From CAVQXR01 sp046330455 (GTDB taxonomy: Bacteria; Actinomycetota; Thermoleophilia; Gaiellales; Gaiellaceae), in assembly GCA_046330455.1 (NCBI GenBank), contig JAXLSU010000002.1, positions 124,001 through 188,000 of the forward strand: a stretch of 64,000 bases of DNA, in the 5' to 3' direction. Numbering within the stretch: position 1 is the first letter of the stretch; every line of letters begins with the position of its first letter. The notes under the pieces are model-generated. The model worked only from the letters and a program-made list of their open reading frames with translations. It was not told where the DNA came from and ran no database searches. Position numbers and translations under genes: made by a program. Below, piece by piece: positions 25,185-34,162 of this stretch.

Positions 25185-26458
25185 GGCCGTCGCCTCGCCA
25201 GCTGCAGCATCTGCACTCCTTCGATCACGACCCCGGCCGCGAGCAAACCTGCCGCGGCGCGGGCACCTTCACCGCTTCCAACCGCCACGGTAGCGACCAG
25301 CGCCGCCGCCCCGCCGGCGGCAAGCGTCCCGGCCACGCTCGCCAACCGTGCCGAGAAGAGGTCGGAGACGCGCAGCACCTTCTGGCGGCCGGCGAGCGGC
25401 CCGAAGCGGTGGTACCAGACGAGGAACGGGACGATCTTGTAGATCTGCGCGGCCACGAACAGCGTCAGCGCGAGCAAGAGCGACGCGACGTACGTCGTCG
25501 AGCCACGCGCTGTCGACCATGCGGCGACGGAGACGAGCCCGAGCCCGAGGCTCACGGCCAGGAGCACGAGCGCCGCTGCGGCAAGGCGCATCCCCGGATC
25601 GAGCCTTGGGCGGTGGCGGTGGCGGTAGAACTGCCGGGCCTGGGCGAGGAAGCAGGCCAGGCCGGCTCCGAGCAGGGCCGCCGGCAGCCAGCGCCCGACG
25701 GCGGCAGGGGCCGAGCCGTGTGCGGCGACGAGGACCGCCGAGCCGGACGCGAGCAGGGCCGCGGACGCGGCGGCGAGCCGGTTCGTCACGCCGTGGCTGA
25801 GCAGGAACATCGGGAGCAGCCGGTTGCCGACGCCGACGACGACGAGCATCACCCAGCCGCCGATTGCGACGTGGAGGTGCGTCCCGAGAACGCCGAGCCA
25901 GTCGCCGCCCAGGTAGCCCGCCCGCAGGTTGCCGGCGAGCGTGATCCCGAGCGCGAGCGTCGCGAGCAGGAACACGTCGGCGCCGGCAAGAGCCCACCAG
26001 GTCACGTCTCGCTGCCGCGAGCGCCCCAGGGTGAGCGCGAGGTTGGCGGCAAAGACGAGAATCCCTGTCCCGAAAACGCCGGCCCCGGCGAGCATGGCAG
26101 CAGAGCTTCCGAACGCGAGACCGGCCACGAAGGCGGCTAGCCCGGGCACGTACAGGACGAACGCGAGGTGGCCGAGGCGCACCGAGCGAATCGGCTCGCG
26201 GAGCGCGACGGGAACGAACTGGTACAGCGCGCCCATGATGGCCGTCGTGATCCAGCCGAGCGCGAAGAGGTGTGTGACGGCGACCACGGGCCGCAGCGGG
26301 TAGGCGCCGAGCGCGAGGTCGGGAGCCACGACGATCAGGCCCGCGGCCCCGGCGAGGAGGAAGACGAACGCGGCCGCGAAGTGCTCTCCGGGCAGGCGAA
26401 ACGGAGGCGCCGACGCGCCGGCGAGCCCCACCGGAGCCGGCGCCGCCGGGACGCTCAC
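25181..26458 (-). CDS. Polytopic membrane protein, NnrS/heme-copper-oxidase-like
   Basis: 425 residues, GTG start, about eleven or twelve hydrophobic helices and no signal peptide. Conserved-looking histidines are at helix ends: VTHLFALGWITTAIMGALYQ, LGTHLHVAIGGWVMLVVVGV, FLLSHGV and VWYHRFGPL. The Thr-His-x-His-x-Gly-Trp pattern and a Pro-rich VPFLVWYH helix resemble NnrS-type and cytochrome oxidase subunit I-like heme membrane proteins, but the full set of copper ligands is not evident. It heads an operon with DUF59 and DUF2249, a combination that points to nitric oxide or heme/metal homeostasis. Function is inferred only. Confidence 0.75.
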   Translation of the reverse strand: MSVPAAPAPVGLAGASAPPFRLPGEHFAAAFVFLLAGAAGLIVVAPDLALGAYPLRPVVAVTHLFALGWITTAIMGALYQFVPVALREPIRSVRLGHLAFVLYVPGLAAFVAGLAFGSSAAMLAGAGVFGTGILVFAANLALTLGRSRQRDVTWWALAGADVFLLATLALGITLAGNLRAGYLGGDWLGVLGTHLHVAIGGWVMLVVVGVGNRLLPMFLLSHGVTNRLAAASAALLASGSAVLVAAHGSAPAAVGRWLPAALLGAGLACFLAQARQFYRHRHRPRLDPGMRLAAAALVLLAVSLGLGLVSVAAWSTARGSTTYVASLLLALTLFVAAQIYKIVPFLVWYHRFGPLAGRQKVLRVSDLFSARLASVAGTLAAGGAAALVATVAVGSGEGARAAAGLLAAGVVIEGVQMLQLARRRP

Positions 26459-26507
26459 GCGCCGACCGCCCGGCGGGGACGGCTACCGGTTGGAGGATGA
26501 CCGGCGT

Positions 26508-26527
26508 CCGCGGGCGATCCCCCGCGG
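26508..26527. terminator. Hairpin between oxidoreductase and membrane-protein operons
   Basis: CCGCGGG-CGATCC-CCCGCGG is a perfect 7-bp stem with a 6-base loop in a 109-base gap that has no gene. It follows the stop of the Gfo/Idh gene on the minus strand and may end that transcript. There is no T run. Confidence 0.4.
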
Positions 26528-26567
26528 TACGGAGCGCTCCGCGCGACGCCCACTGCCCTCGCGACGA

Positions 26568-27605
26568 TCAGGCCGTGACGGGCGCCTCGAGTCTCACCTT
26601 CACGGGCTGGCCTCCCAGCGCCGCGGACTCGTCCATCGCGACCGCCACCGCCATCGACTTCCACGTGTCGAAGATCGACGCGTGCGACTCGACATCGTTC
26701 TCGATGCACTCGAGGAAGTGCTCGATCTCCTCCTTGAACGGGTGGTGCTCCACCTCGGCCGAGTCCGGCACGATCGTCGGGAAGCTCCAGTAGTCGAGGG
26801 CTCCGGGATAGTGCTTCGACGAGAACACCGTGTTGTCGATAATCGTCCCCTCGGTGCCAAACAGCCGGCAGTTGAAGATGTAGGGCGTGTCGGCGTCGAA
26901 GATCGTCGACAGCCGCCCGATCGCCCCGTTCGCGAAGCGGACGGAGGCCGTGATGTTCGGGTCGTACTCGAAGTCGAGGTTTCGCTTCGGCTTTGCCGAG
27001 AACGCCGCGACTTCGACGATCTCGCCGCCGAGATGCCGCAGGATGTCGACCGCGTGGACGCCGCCCGTGATGACCGCGCTGACCCCGTGCTGCTTCGTGA
27101 TGAAGTACGGGTAGCCGGGATAGATGTCCTTCAGCGGATGCCAGTAGTCGGCCTCGCCGACGAGCAGCTCCCCGAGGACGCCGTCCGCGATCAGCTGGCG
27201 GACGGTCGCGAACTGCGGGTTCCAGCGCAGGACGACGCTCGTGACCGTCTTGACGCCTGCCTTCGCGACCGCCTCGCGGATCGCGAGCGCGTCCTCGAGC
27301 GTCGTCCCGACCGGCTTCTCGATCACGATGTGGCGACCCGTCTCGGCAGCGCGAACGCAGTGCTCGCGCCTCACGTCGGGATGGGTGCAGGAGGCGATGA
27401 TTGCAACGCGCTCGTCGTCGAACAGCTCGTCCGCCGACGCGTACACCCTCCCGTCCACGCCGTGCTTGCGCAGGAGCGCGGCCGGCTTCTCGGGCGTCTT
27501 GCTGTAGATGCCGACCAGATCGGTGAGCGGGTGGTCGCGGAAGACCTTGACGTACTCCTCGGCGACCCATCCGGCTCCGATGATCGCGGCTCCGTACTTT
27601 GCCAT
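26568..27605 (-). CDS. Gfo/Idh/MocA family oxidoreductase
   Basis: 345 residues; the ATG at 27605 is preferred because AGGAGG lies just upstream. Rossmann motif AAIIGAGWVAEEYVKVF, then IVIEKPVGTTLEDA with the EKP Lys, and a C-terminal GGVHAVDILRHLGGE (His-x3-Asp/His catalytic pair) with beta-sheet domain. It would oxidise or reduce a sugar or polyol with NAD(P). It is the last gene of the operon RidA-RraA-Gfo-FGGY kinase, two bases class spacing behind RidA, which suggests a sugar-acid pathway. Confidence 0.9.
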   Translation of the reverse strand: MAKYGAAIIGAGWVAEEYVKVFRDHPLTDLVGIYSKTPEKPAALLRKHGVDGRVYASADELFDDERVAIIASCTHPDVRREHCVRAAETGRHIVIEKPVGTTLEDALAIREAVAKAGVKTVTSVVLRWNPQFATVRQLIADGVLGELLVGEADYWHPLKDIYPGYPYFITKQHGVSAVITGGVHAVDILRHLGGEIVEVAAFSAKPKRNLDFEYDPNITASVRFANGAIGRLSTIFDADTPYIFNCRLFGTEGTIIDNTVFSSKHYPGALDYWSFPTIVPDSAEVEHHPFKEEIEHFLECIENDVESHASIFDTWKSMAVAVAMDESAALGGQPVKVRLEAPVTA

Positions 27606-27614
27606 CACAACCTC

Positions 27615-27995
27615 CTACTCTCCGACGTACGCGATGACGTCGATCTCGACCTTGATGTCGTGCAGCACGCTCTGCACCGTCGTCCGCGTCGGCTTCGGGT
27701 CGGGGAAGTACTCCGCGTAGACGGCGTTGAACCGGGGGAAGTCCCCGATGTCGGCGAGGTGGACCGTCGCCTTCACGACGTCCGCCATCGTCGCGCCCCC
27801 CGCCTCGAGGATCGCCTTGACGTTCTCGAGCGTTCCCCGGACCTGCTCCTCGATCGTGATGCCGACGATCGTCCCGGTTACGGGATCGAACGGGCCCTGA
27901 CCCGAGACGAACACGAAGTCGCCCGCCCGCAGCCCCTGCGAGTACGCACCGCCCGGCGCGGCGCCCTTCGCGGTCGTGAGCTCCTGCTTTCCCAC
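27615..27995 (-). CDS. RidA family deaminase
   Basis: 126 residues, full length, GTG start behind GGGAGG. The family core is clear: APGGAYSQGLRAGDFVFVSGQ, TLENVKAILEAGG, YFPDPKPTRTTVQ with the Arg that binds the substrate carboxylate, and a C-terminal KVEIDVIAYV. RidA hydrolyses reactive enamine/imine intermediates released by PLP enzymes. Here it may serve a pathway step producing a 2-imino acid, as in several sugar-acid and amino-acid operons. Confidence 0.95.
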   Translation of the reverse strand: MGKQELTTAKGAAPGGAYSQGLRAGDFVFVSGQGPFDPVTGTIVGITIEEQVRGTLENVKAILEAGGATMADVVKATVHLADIGDFPRFNAVYAEYFPDPKPTRTTVQSVLHDIKVEIDVIAYVGE

Positions 27996-28018
27996 CTGCG
28001 CCTCCCTCGTCCGCTCGT

Positions 28019-28678
28019 CTAGAGGATCCCGTAGTCCGCGAACACCTGCCGGATGCTCGTGCCGGCGGCGATGACGTCGCGGACGGTGTTCTCGCCCTCG
28101 ATCTTCGCGAGCGCGCGCTCGATCACCGCGTCCTCGGCCGCCTGCGGCACCGCGAGACAGCCGTCCACGTCGGCGACGAGGAGATCGCCCGGCGAGACGA
28201 GTACCCCGCCGACCTCGATCGGGACGCGAATCGCGACCACGTCGAGCCGCCCCTTCGAGTCCGCCGGGGTGCTCCCCGCGGCGAACGTCGGGAACCGCAT
28301 CTCGACGATGCCCCAGGTGTCGCGGGTGCAGCCGTCGATCACGGCGCCGCGGCTTCCCCGCGCCCGGGCGTGGGTCGACAGGAGCTCACCCCAGACCGCA
28401 GCGCGCCGGGAGCCCTGTGTCGTGAAGACGACGACTTCCCCGGGCTCGAGCGAGTCGAGGAGCTCGAGCTCGAGCTTGTACGGCTCGGCCGGCACCTCGA
28501 ACACCTCGGACACGAGCATCGTCGCGGCCCGTCCGACGATGCGAGCGCCGTCGTAGAGCGGCCGGATGTCGTGTCGCATCACCTGGTCGTGGTAGCCGAG
28601 ATCGTCCATGACGTCGGCGAGCACGCTCGTGTAGAGCTGCTGCTCGACGCGGTCGTAGTACTCGCTGCTCGTGTTCAC
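28019..28678 (-). CDS. RraA family protein (aldolase/dimethylmenaquinone methyltransferase-like)
   Basis: 219 residues from a GTG at 28678 overlapping the next upstream gene's stop (GTGA). The RraA fold shows SVLADVMDDLGYHDQVM, GRAATMLVSEVFEVP, WGELLSTHARARGSRGAVIDG and SPGDLLVADVDGCLAVP, the last with the metal-binding Asp. In catabolic operons such proteins are usually oxaloacetate decarboxylase/HMG aldolase-type rather than RNase E regulators. Neighbouring kinase and oxidoreductases make an aldolase or decarboxylase role in sugar-acid breakdown likely. Confidence 0.88.
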   Translation of the reverse strand: MNTSSEYYDRVEQQLYTSVLADVMDDLGYHDQVMRHDIRPLYDGARIVGRAATMLVSEVFEVPAEPYKLELELLDSLEPGEVVVFTTQGSRRAAVWGELLSTHARARGSRGAVIDGCTRDTWGIVEMRFPTFAAGSTPADSKGRLDVVAIRVPIEVGGVLVSPGDLLVADVDGCLAVPQAAEDAVIERALAKIEGENTVRDVIAAGTSIRQVFADYGIL

Positions 28679-29808
28679 CGAACCTCCACCGGTCGGCGCT
28701 CCGCCACGGAGCGCTTCATCGCCTGCTCGAGCCTGATCGCCGCAATCCCGTCGTCGACCGTCACGTCCGGGGCCTGTCCCGACCGCGCGCATTCCACGAA
28801 GTGGCGCACCTCACCCGCAAAGCCGTGCAGATGGCGCGGATCGAGCGCGTCGCCGGGGAGCTGATCCTCGGGCTCCCAAACCTCCGGTGAGGCGGAGCCG
28901 CCCACGTAGGCGGTCACCGTTCGCCACGCGTCGACGAACACGACGCTCCGGTAGCCGGTGAGGGCGACGCGCTCGTTCAGGCGCTCGAGGCAGTTCAGCT
29001 GGAGCGTCCCGATCGCGCCCGAAGCAAAGCCGAGGACGGCCGTCCAGGCCTCCTCCTGGGGCGCTTCCTTGCCCTCGGCGAGCTGCCACATGTCGCGCCA
29101 GGCCGAGCCGACGACGGGCAGCTCGAGGGAGGCCGGCCGCCACTCCCGCGTGTCCCCCGGAGCCCGGCTCGCACGCGCCGCGAACACCCAGTCGACGTCC
29201 CCGCCGAAATAGCGGGCGAGGTCGAGGTGGTGGCAGCCGAAGCCGTTCAGGAAGTCGTAGACCGAGCGCGGCGGGTAGACACCGAAGGTGAAGCGCGCCT
29301 CGTAGGCGGTCAGCCCTCCGAACTCGGAACGGCGGGCGATCGCTCTCGCACGCCGGTAGGGCTCGGAGAACCGCTTCATGAACCCGACCATCACGTGCTT
29401 GCCGGCCCGCTCGGCCGCCTCCTTCATCGCGAGGCAGCTCTCGACGTCCTCGGCCGGCGGCTTCTCGATCCAGACGTGCGTGCCCGCCTCGAGACAGTCG
29501 ATCGCGAGGCCCGGTTGTAGCCGCGGGTGCATCGCGACGAGGACGCCGTCGAGCTCCTCCCGCTCGAGCAGCTCGCGGTGGTCGGTGTAGACCGCCGGAA
29601 TCCCGAAGTCGCGCGCACAGCGCCGCGCGCGGCCCTCGTCCAGATCGCAGCAGGCGACGAGCTCGCCGATCTCGCCGCCCTCGGAGAGCTCGCCGATCGC
29701 ACCGCCGGTCTCGGGCGGGTTCGAGACCGAGAGCCGAAAGCTCGGGTAGAGGTTCTGGGTGGCATGGCTACCGCAGCCGATGAACCCGATTCGGGCGAGC
29801 CTCGTCAC
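28675..29808 (-). CDS. Gfo/Idh/MocA family oxidoreductase
   Basis: 377 residues from a GTG at 29808. The Rossmann motif IGFIGCGSHATQNLYPSF is followed by a short insertion (ETGGAIGELSEGGEIGEL) before the usual second strand. EKP is present in HVWIEKPPAEDV, and GFGCHHLDLARYF supplies the catalytic His-His-Asp region. NAD(P)-dependent action on a sugar-type substrate is expected. It overlaps the RraA gene and follows the FGGY kinase by 22 bases. Confidence 0.9.
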   Translation of the reverse strand: MTRLARIGFIGCGSHATQNLYPSFRLSVSNPPETGGAIGELSEGGEIGELVACCDLDEGRARRCARDFGIPAVYTDHRELLEREELDGVLVAMHPRLQPGLAIDCLEAGTHVWIEKPPAEDVESCLAMKEAAERAGKHVMVGFMKRFSEPYRRARAIARRSEFGGLTAYEARFTFGVYPPRSVYDFLNGFGCHHLDLARYFGGDVDWVFAARASRAPGDTREWRPASLELPVVGSAWRDMWQLAEGKEAPQEEAWTAVLGFASGAIGTLQLNCLERLNERVALTGYRSVVFVDAWRTVTAYVGGSASPEVWEPEDQLPGDALDPRHLHGFAGEVRHFVECARSGQAPDVTVDDGIAAIRLEQAMKRSVAERRPVEVR

Positions 29809-29830
29809 AGGTCTGATCCTATGCCCCGCG

Positions 29831-31297
29831 TCAGGCCGCCGCGGAGGGAAGCCGCGCCAGGACGGGAGCGAGCGCAGGATAGGCGTCGCGGTAGGCGGCG
29901 TAGAGCTCCCCGTACCGGCCCGCGAGCGTTCGATCGGGCTCGACGGTCGTCTCGATCTCGACGAAGCGCTCGATTGCGTCCCACCCCGGGAAGGCGCCGA
30001 CGCCCATCCCCGCCGTGAACGCGGCACCGAGCTCGGAGCCGTGCGCGGTGAGCACCTCGAGTGGACGGCCGATCACGTCCGAGACAACCTGCTTCCAGAG
30101 CCGCGACCGGGCACCTCCGTTCGTGACGCGGACGCGGGTGGGCGTCCGGCCGAGCTCTGCGAAGACGTCGAGGTGGTGCCTGAAGCCGAAGGCCGTCGAC
30201 TCGAGCACGGCCCGGAACAGGTGGCCGCGGCCGTGGTCGAGGCGCAGGCCGACGAACGCACCGCGGGCGGTGGGGTCGTTGATCGGCGTCTTCTCGCCGA
30301 GCAGGTAGGGAAGCGCGACGATGCCTCCCGCTCCGGGCCCGGCCCGGCTTGCCTCCCCGTCCAGGAGCTCGAGCGACTCGCCGTGACCGAGCTCCCGCTG
30401 GAACCAGCGGATGAAGCTCCCCGACGCGGCCATGCAGCCGTTCGGGAGGTACTTGCCCGGGACGAGGTGGTAGTCGAGGTAGAGCCGCTCGTCGACGAGG
30501 GGCTCGTCGCTCGCGATCAGGATGTCGCCGGCGCTGCCGAGCTTGATCAGCAGGTCTCCCGCGCTGACGACGCCGGCACAGAAGGCCGAGGAGACGTGAT
30601 CGGCGGTACCGGCGACGACCGGTGTGCCGACACGCAGCCCCGTCTCGGCGGCCGCGCTCCCCGTGACGGCCCCGACGATCTCGTCGGGACGCCGCGGCAC
30701 CGGGAGTCGCGTCGCGTCGATACCGGCGGCGGCGCAGAGGTCGGGCGCCCACTGCCCGGTGGCGAGGTCGAGGAGACCGCTCTCGAGCGCCCAGTTGCGC
30801 TCGACAGTAGGCACCCCCGTGAGCCTGAAGGCGACGTAGTCGTACGAGCCGAGGATCGTTCGTGCCGCGCGCCACGTCTCCGGCTCGTGCCGGGCGAGCC
30901 AGAGGGCGGTCGGGCCGACGGACTGCTGCGTGACGGGAGAGCCGGTGCGGGCGAGCACGCCGTCCCCGAGCTCGGCGCGCAGCCGCTCCACCTCGGCTGC
31001 GGCGCGGGCGTCGTTCTGCTGGATCGAGGGCCGGAGCGGACGCCCAGACCCATCGAGGAGGAGCACCGCCGGCACCATGCCGCTGACCCCGACTGCCGCG
31101 ACGTCGGCGAGTTGCAGCTCCCGGCAGAGCGAGCAGACGTTCTCCCACCACTCCGCGGGATCCTCCTCGGCGAAACCGGGTCGGGGCGAGGAGAGCGTGA
31201 CCGGGCGCTCGGCCCGCGCGACCACGGCTCCAGCCGGGTCGACGAGCACGGCCTTCGTCGCGCTCGTACCGACGTCGATCCCGAGCAGCAGGCTCAC
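29831..31297 (-). CDS. FGGY family carbohydrate kinase (xylulokinase-like)
   Basis: 488 residues from a GTG at 31297; translation further upstream is arginine-rich and not conserved. ASKHA-fold motifs are LLGIDVGTSATKAVLVD (phosphate 1), VGVSGMVPAVLLLDG, GTADHVSSAFCAGVV and the C-terminal FGGY signature region NGGARSRLWKQVVSDVIGRP. It phosphorylates a ketose, polyol or related sugar with ATP. The upstream 274-base gap holds a hairpin and probably its promoter. Downstream genes (Gfo/Idh, RraA, RidA, Gfo/Idh) would oxidise and cleave the phosphorylated product. Confidence 0.92.
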   Translation of the reverse strand: MSLLLGIDVGTSATKAVLVDPAGAVVARAERPVTLSSPRPGFAEEDPAEWWENVCSLCRELQLADVAAVGVSGMVPAVLLLDGSGRPLRPSIQQNDARAAAEVERLRAELGDGVLARTGSPVTQQSVGPTALWLARHEPETWRAARTILGSYDYVAFRLTGVPTVERNWALESGLLDLATGQWAPDLCAAAGIDATRLPVPRRPDEIVGAVTGSAAAETGLRVGTPVVAGTADHVSSAFCAGVVSAGDLLIKLGSAGDILIASDEPLVDERLYLDYHLVPGKYLPNGCMAASGSFIRWFQRELGHGESLELLDGEASRAGPGAGGIVALPYLLGEKTPINDPTARGAFVGLRLDHGRGHLFRAVLESTAFGFRHHLDVFAELGRTPTRVRVTNGGARSRLWKQVVSDVIGRPLEVLTAHGSELGAAFTAGMGVGAFPGWDAIERFVEIETTVEPDRTLAGRYGELYAAYRDAYPALAPVLARLPSAAA

Positions 31298-31571
31298 GGT
31301 CGCGACGACCCGCCGGGTGTCCGCCGGGCGACGGTCGCCGGGACGATCCCGCAGCACCACGCAAACGGCGTCCGGGCGCCCCGGCCGACCCCGGAACTGG
31401 CCGCGGCAGGAGCGACGCCGCCGCCCACACAGCAGGCCCCACCCAGGGTGGGGACCCACCACCCACCGTGTGCGGAGACTAGCGTTCCGGAGCGCGCGCG
31501 TGGTGCGCGCCGCGTGCCAACACGTTCACGGAACGGTGTCGATCCGGACGATCGCCCCGGTCTCAGGCCCG
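31298..31571. other. Gap with inverted repeat; no gene seen
   Basis: 274 bases between btpA-like and kinase genes. The only clear structure is CCCCACCC-A-GGGTGGGG (31437-31453), an 8-bp inverted repeat able to fold as a CCCCAC/GTGGGG hairpin, possibly ending the btpA-like transcript. No conserved short frame was found on either strand. Confidence 0.5.
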
Positions 31572-32378
31572 TCATGGGCGGGCGGCGGCCATGAAGCGGG
31601 CGACCCGAGCCGGGTCGACCGGGTTCCACGTATAGCCGTCCACCTTCAGATCGCTGCCGACGATCACGCCGTCGCAGAGCTCGAGAAACGTCCCGATGTT
31701 CGTCGACTTCGCACCCGTGTTCAGCAGCACCGGCACCGCGCCGGCGATCGCCTCGCGCGCCTCCTGGAGCGCAGCGGGCGACGGCTCGGCGCCCTGCATC
31801 GGCCCCGAGACCAGGATCGCGTCGGCGAGGCTCGAGACGACGGCCGACTTCGCCACCTGGTCGACCGGCCGCGACCCGAGCGGCGAGGCGAGCTCGGGCG
31901 TCACGTTCATCAGCACGCGGACATGCTCGGCGCCGAGGCGCCGCCGCTCGCGCAAGAGGGACGCGGCATCCGTGTTCCAGAGGCCCATGTCCGACTCGTA
32001 GACGCCGGTCGTCACCTCGCGGATGAACGACGCGCCGGTCGCGACGGCGACCGAGAGCGCCGCCCCCGCGTCCCATAGGTAGTCGACGCCGAACGGCCGG
32101 TCGCGCGGAGCCAGCTCGGTGACGACGCGGGTCATCACGGCCACCGCCTCCGACGGAGCTGCCAGCGCGTACGGGCGGTCGCCCTCGTTGCAGAACATCA
32201 CGGCGTCGACGCCGGCCGCGAGCAGGATCTCGAGGTCGGCACGCACCCCGTCGACGATCCCCGCCACGCCGGCCCGCTCGTCGTAGAGCGGAGTTCCGGG
32301 AAGCGGTGCCAGGTGCGCCATCGCGATCACGGGCTTCTCCCGCGAGAACAGCTCCGCGAACGGTGGCGTCCGGCCCAT
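31572..32378 (-). CDS. BtpA/SgcQ family protein
   Basis: 268 residues from the ATG at 32378. The family barrel is recognisable by PVIAMAHLAPLPGTPLYD at the start, AGVDAVMFCNEGDRPY, FIREVTTGVYESDMGLWN and LLNTGAKSTNIGTFLELCDG, where the last glycine-rich segment would bind phosphate. SgcQ-like members occur in sugar gene clusters; BtpA itself was linked to photosystem I assembly, which is not relevant here. Adjacent kinase and oxidoreductases favour a carbohydrate role. A TAGGCT -10 box lies ten bases before the ATG. Confidence 0.88.
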   Translation of the reverse strand: MGRTPPFAELFSREKPVIAMAHLAPLPGTPLYDERAGVAGIVDGVRADLEILLAAGVDAVMFCNEGDRPYALAAPSEAVAVMTRVVTELAPRDRPFGVDYLWDAGAALSVAVATGASFIREVTTGVYESDMGLWNTDAASLLRERRRLGAEHVRVLMNVTPELASPLGSRPVDQVAKSAVVSSLADAILVSGPMQGAEPSPAALQEAREAIAGAVPVLLNTGAKSTNIGTFLELCDGVIVGSDLKVDGYTWNPVDPARVARFMAAARP

Positions 32379-32388
32379 CGCGAGCAGC

Positions 32389-32426
32389 AGCCTACCGTGT
32401 CACTGCCAGCGACTCCGCGGTAGATT
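32389..32426. promoter_or_regulatory. Divergent promoter pair for btpA-like and CocE genes
   Basis: In a 74-base divergent spacer, minus-strand TAGGCT (32394-32389) serves the BtpA-like gene with a leader of at most a few bases. Plus-strand TGTCAC (32398-32403), 17 bases, TAGATT (32421-32426) serves the CocE pair, whose first gene has a GGGAGGG ribosome site. The boxes fit the window's TANNNT pattern but the -35 is weak. Confidence 0.5.
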
Positions 32427-32452
32427 CCGCCCACCACGACAGGGAGGGACGA

Positions 32453-34162
32453 GTGGCGATGCAAATGCTGCCCGGCACGCCCGAGGTGACGCTCGAGCGA
32501 GACGTGCCGGTCCCGATGGCAGACGGGGTCACGCTCCGCGCGGACGTCTACCGGCCGGCGGGGAATGCGCCACATCACGTGCTCCTGATCAGCCACCCGT
32601 ACGACAAGACGGCGGCCGAGGCCAACTTCGGCTACGCGCCTCCCGCCTGGTATGCGCGCCAGGGCTACATCGTCGTCTCCCAGGACACCCGCGGCCGGTA
32701 CCGATCGGAGGGAACCTTCTACCCGTTCCGCCACGAGGCGACCGACGTCGCGACGACGATCGAGTGGGCGGGCCGGCTGCCGGGGTCGACGGGCAAGGTT
32801 GCGACCTACGGGTTCTCGTACCCGGGGTTGAACCAGCTCCTCGCCGCCCAGCGAAAGCCCGCCGCTCTCGAGGCGATCGCCCCCGCCTTCACGGGAGGCC
32901 GGCCGTACTCGGAATGGTTCTACATCCAGGGTGCCTTCTCGCTCGCGTTCGCGGCCTCGTGGGCGAACTTCCTCGCACTCGACACCGCCGCGCGACGGCA
33001 GGACGACGCGGCACTCGCAGCGTACGCCGGCGGCCTCGGGAGTGCAGCAGGGCTCTACTGGGTGCTTCCGCTCACGGCCCATCCGCCGCTCGGCCTCGGA
33101 GACACGCCCTACTACCACGACTGGCTCGCGCATCCTACGCACGACGACTACTGGACGCCGTACGACGTCGACTACGGCCAGATCGACGTCCCCGGCCTGC
33201 ACATCGCAGGCTGGTGGGACATCTTCGTGCGCGGCTCAATCCACGCGTACGTCGCTCTTGCGCGTGAGGGCAGGGCCCGGCAGAAGCTCGTGATCGGGCC
33301 GTGGCATCACATGCCCTGGCGCCCGATGGGCGGGGTGACCGGCGCCGACGTCACCGCCAACGCGATCGACGACTGGCAGCTGCGCTACTGGCGGCACGCG
33401 CTCGACGGTGAGGAGACCGGCATCTTCGACCACCCGATCACCGCCTACTTGACGGGCGCCGGCTGGCGCGACCTCGACGCGTGGCCGCCGTCGCAGTCGC
33501 GGGCCGTCGACTGGTTCCTGCACTCCGACGGGCGCGCGCTCTCGAAGTTCGGCAGCGGCACGCTCTCGACCGAGGCCCCCGGAGACGAGCAGCCCGACGT
33601 CTTCACCTACGACCCGGGTCTCGTCTCCCCGAGCGCGGGCGGGCACTCCTGCTGCGACGAGAACATCACGCCGATGGGCCCCGCCGACCAGGACGCGGTC
33701 GAGCGGACGAGGTTCGTGCTCGTCTACACCTCCGCGCCGCTCCACCGCGACACCGACCTGATCGGCGACGCCCACGTGACCCTGCACGCCGCCACGACCG
33801 CCCCCGACACCGACTTCTCGGCAAGGCTCTGCATCGTCGACCCGGCCGGAACCTCCACGAACCTGGTCGAAGGAATCGTCCGCGCCAGCTACCGCGAATC
33901 CGCCCAACACCCCACCCCCATCACCCCCGGCGAGGTCTACGAGTACCGGATCGAGCTCGGCCCCCTCGGCGCCCGAATCCCCGCCGGACACCGCCTCCGC
34001 CTCCAGATCGGCAGCGCCGACTTCCCCCAGTGGGACCGCAACCTCAACACCGGCGGCCCCTTCGGACAGGAGCCGGCGAGCGCCGGACGAGCCGCGATCC
34101 AGACCGTTCTCCACAGCGACCAATACCCATCCCGCATTACCCTGCCCGAGGTGGCGGCGTGA
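32453..34162 (+). CDS. CocE/NonD family hydrolase, copy 1
   Basis: 569 residues. The GTG at 32453 is chosen over an ATG six bases later because it aligns exactly with the paralogue's start (VAMQMLPGTPE against VTIQLQPGTPE) and has GGAGGG four bases upstream. Alpha/beta-hydrolase core: DTRGRYRSEGTFYPF, nucleophile Ser in ATYGFSYPGLNQLL, and catalytic-His candidate in IGPWHHMPW; a C-terminal jelly-roll domain follows (HVTLHAATTAPDTDFSARL). The family includes cocaine esterase and X-Pro dipeptidyl peptidase-like enzymes that act on esters and amides. No signal peptide. It overlaps copy 2 by four bases. Confidence 0.93.
   Translation: MAMQMLPGTPEVTLERDVPVPMADGVTLRADVYRPAGNAPHHVLLISHPYDKTAAEANFGYAPPAWYARQGYIVVSQDTRGRYRSEGTFYPFRHEATDVATTIEWAGRLPGSTGKVATYGFSYPGLNQLLAAQRKPAALEAIAPAFTGGRPYSEWFYIQGAFSLAFAASWANFLALDTAARRQDDAALAAYAGGLGSAAGLYWVLPLTAHPPLGLGDTPYYHDWLAHPTHDDYWTPYDVDYGQIDVPGLHIAGWWDIFVRGSIHAYVALAREGRARQKLVIGPWHHMPWRPMGGVTGADVTANAIDDWQLRYWRHALDGEETGIFDHPITAYLTGAGWRDLDAWPPSQSRAVDWFLHSDGRALSKFGSGTLSTEAPGDEQPDVFTYDPGLVSPSAGGHSCCDENITPMGPADQDAVERTRFVLVYTSAPLHRDTDLIGDAHVTLHAATTAPDTDFSARLCIVDPAGTSTNLVEGIVRASYRESAQHPTPITPGEVYEYRIELGPLGARIPAGHRLRLQIGSADFPQWDRNLNTGGPFGQEPASAGRAAIQTVLHSDQYPSRITLPEVAA
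33719..34116 (+). repeat. Homogenised 3' tract, copy in first CocE gene
   Basis: About 398 bases that match 35422-35819 with only two differences I can find (GAA/GAG near 33871 and GAG/GTG codon region near 34090). The flanks on both sides are clearly diverged. Offset between copies is 1703 bases. Confidence 0.85.
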
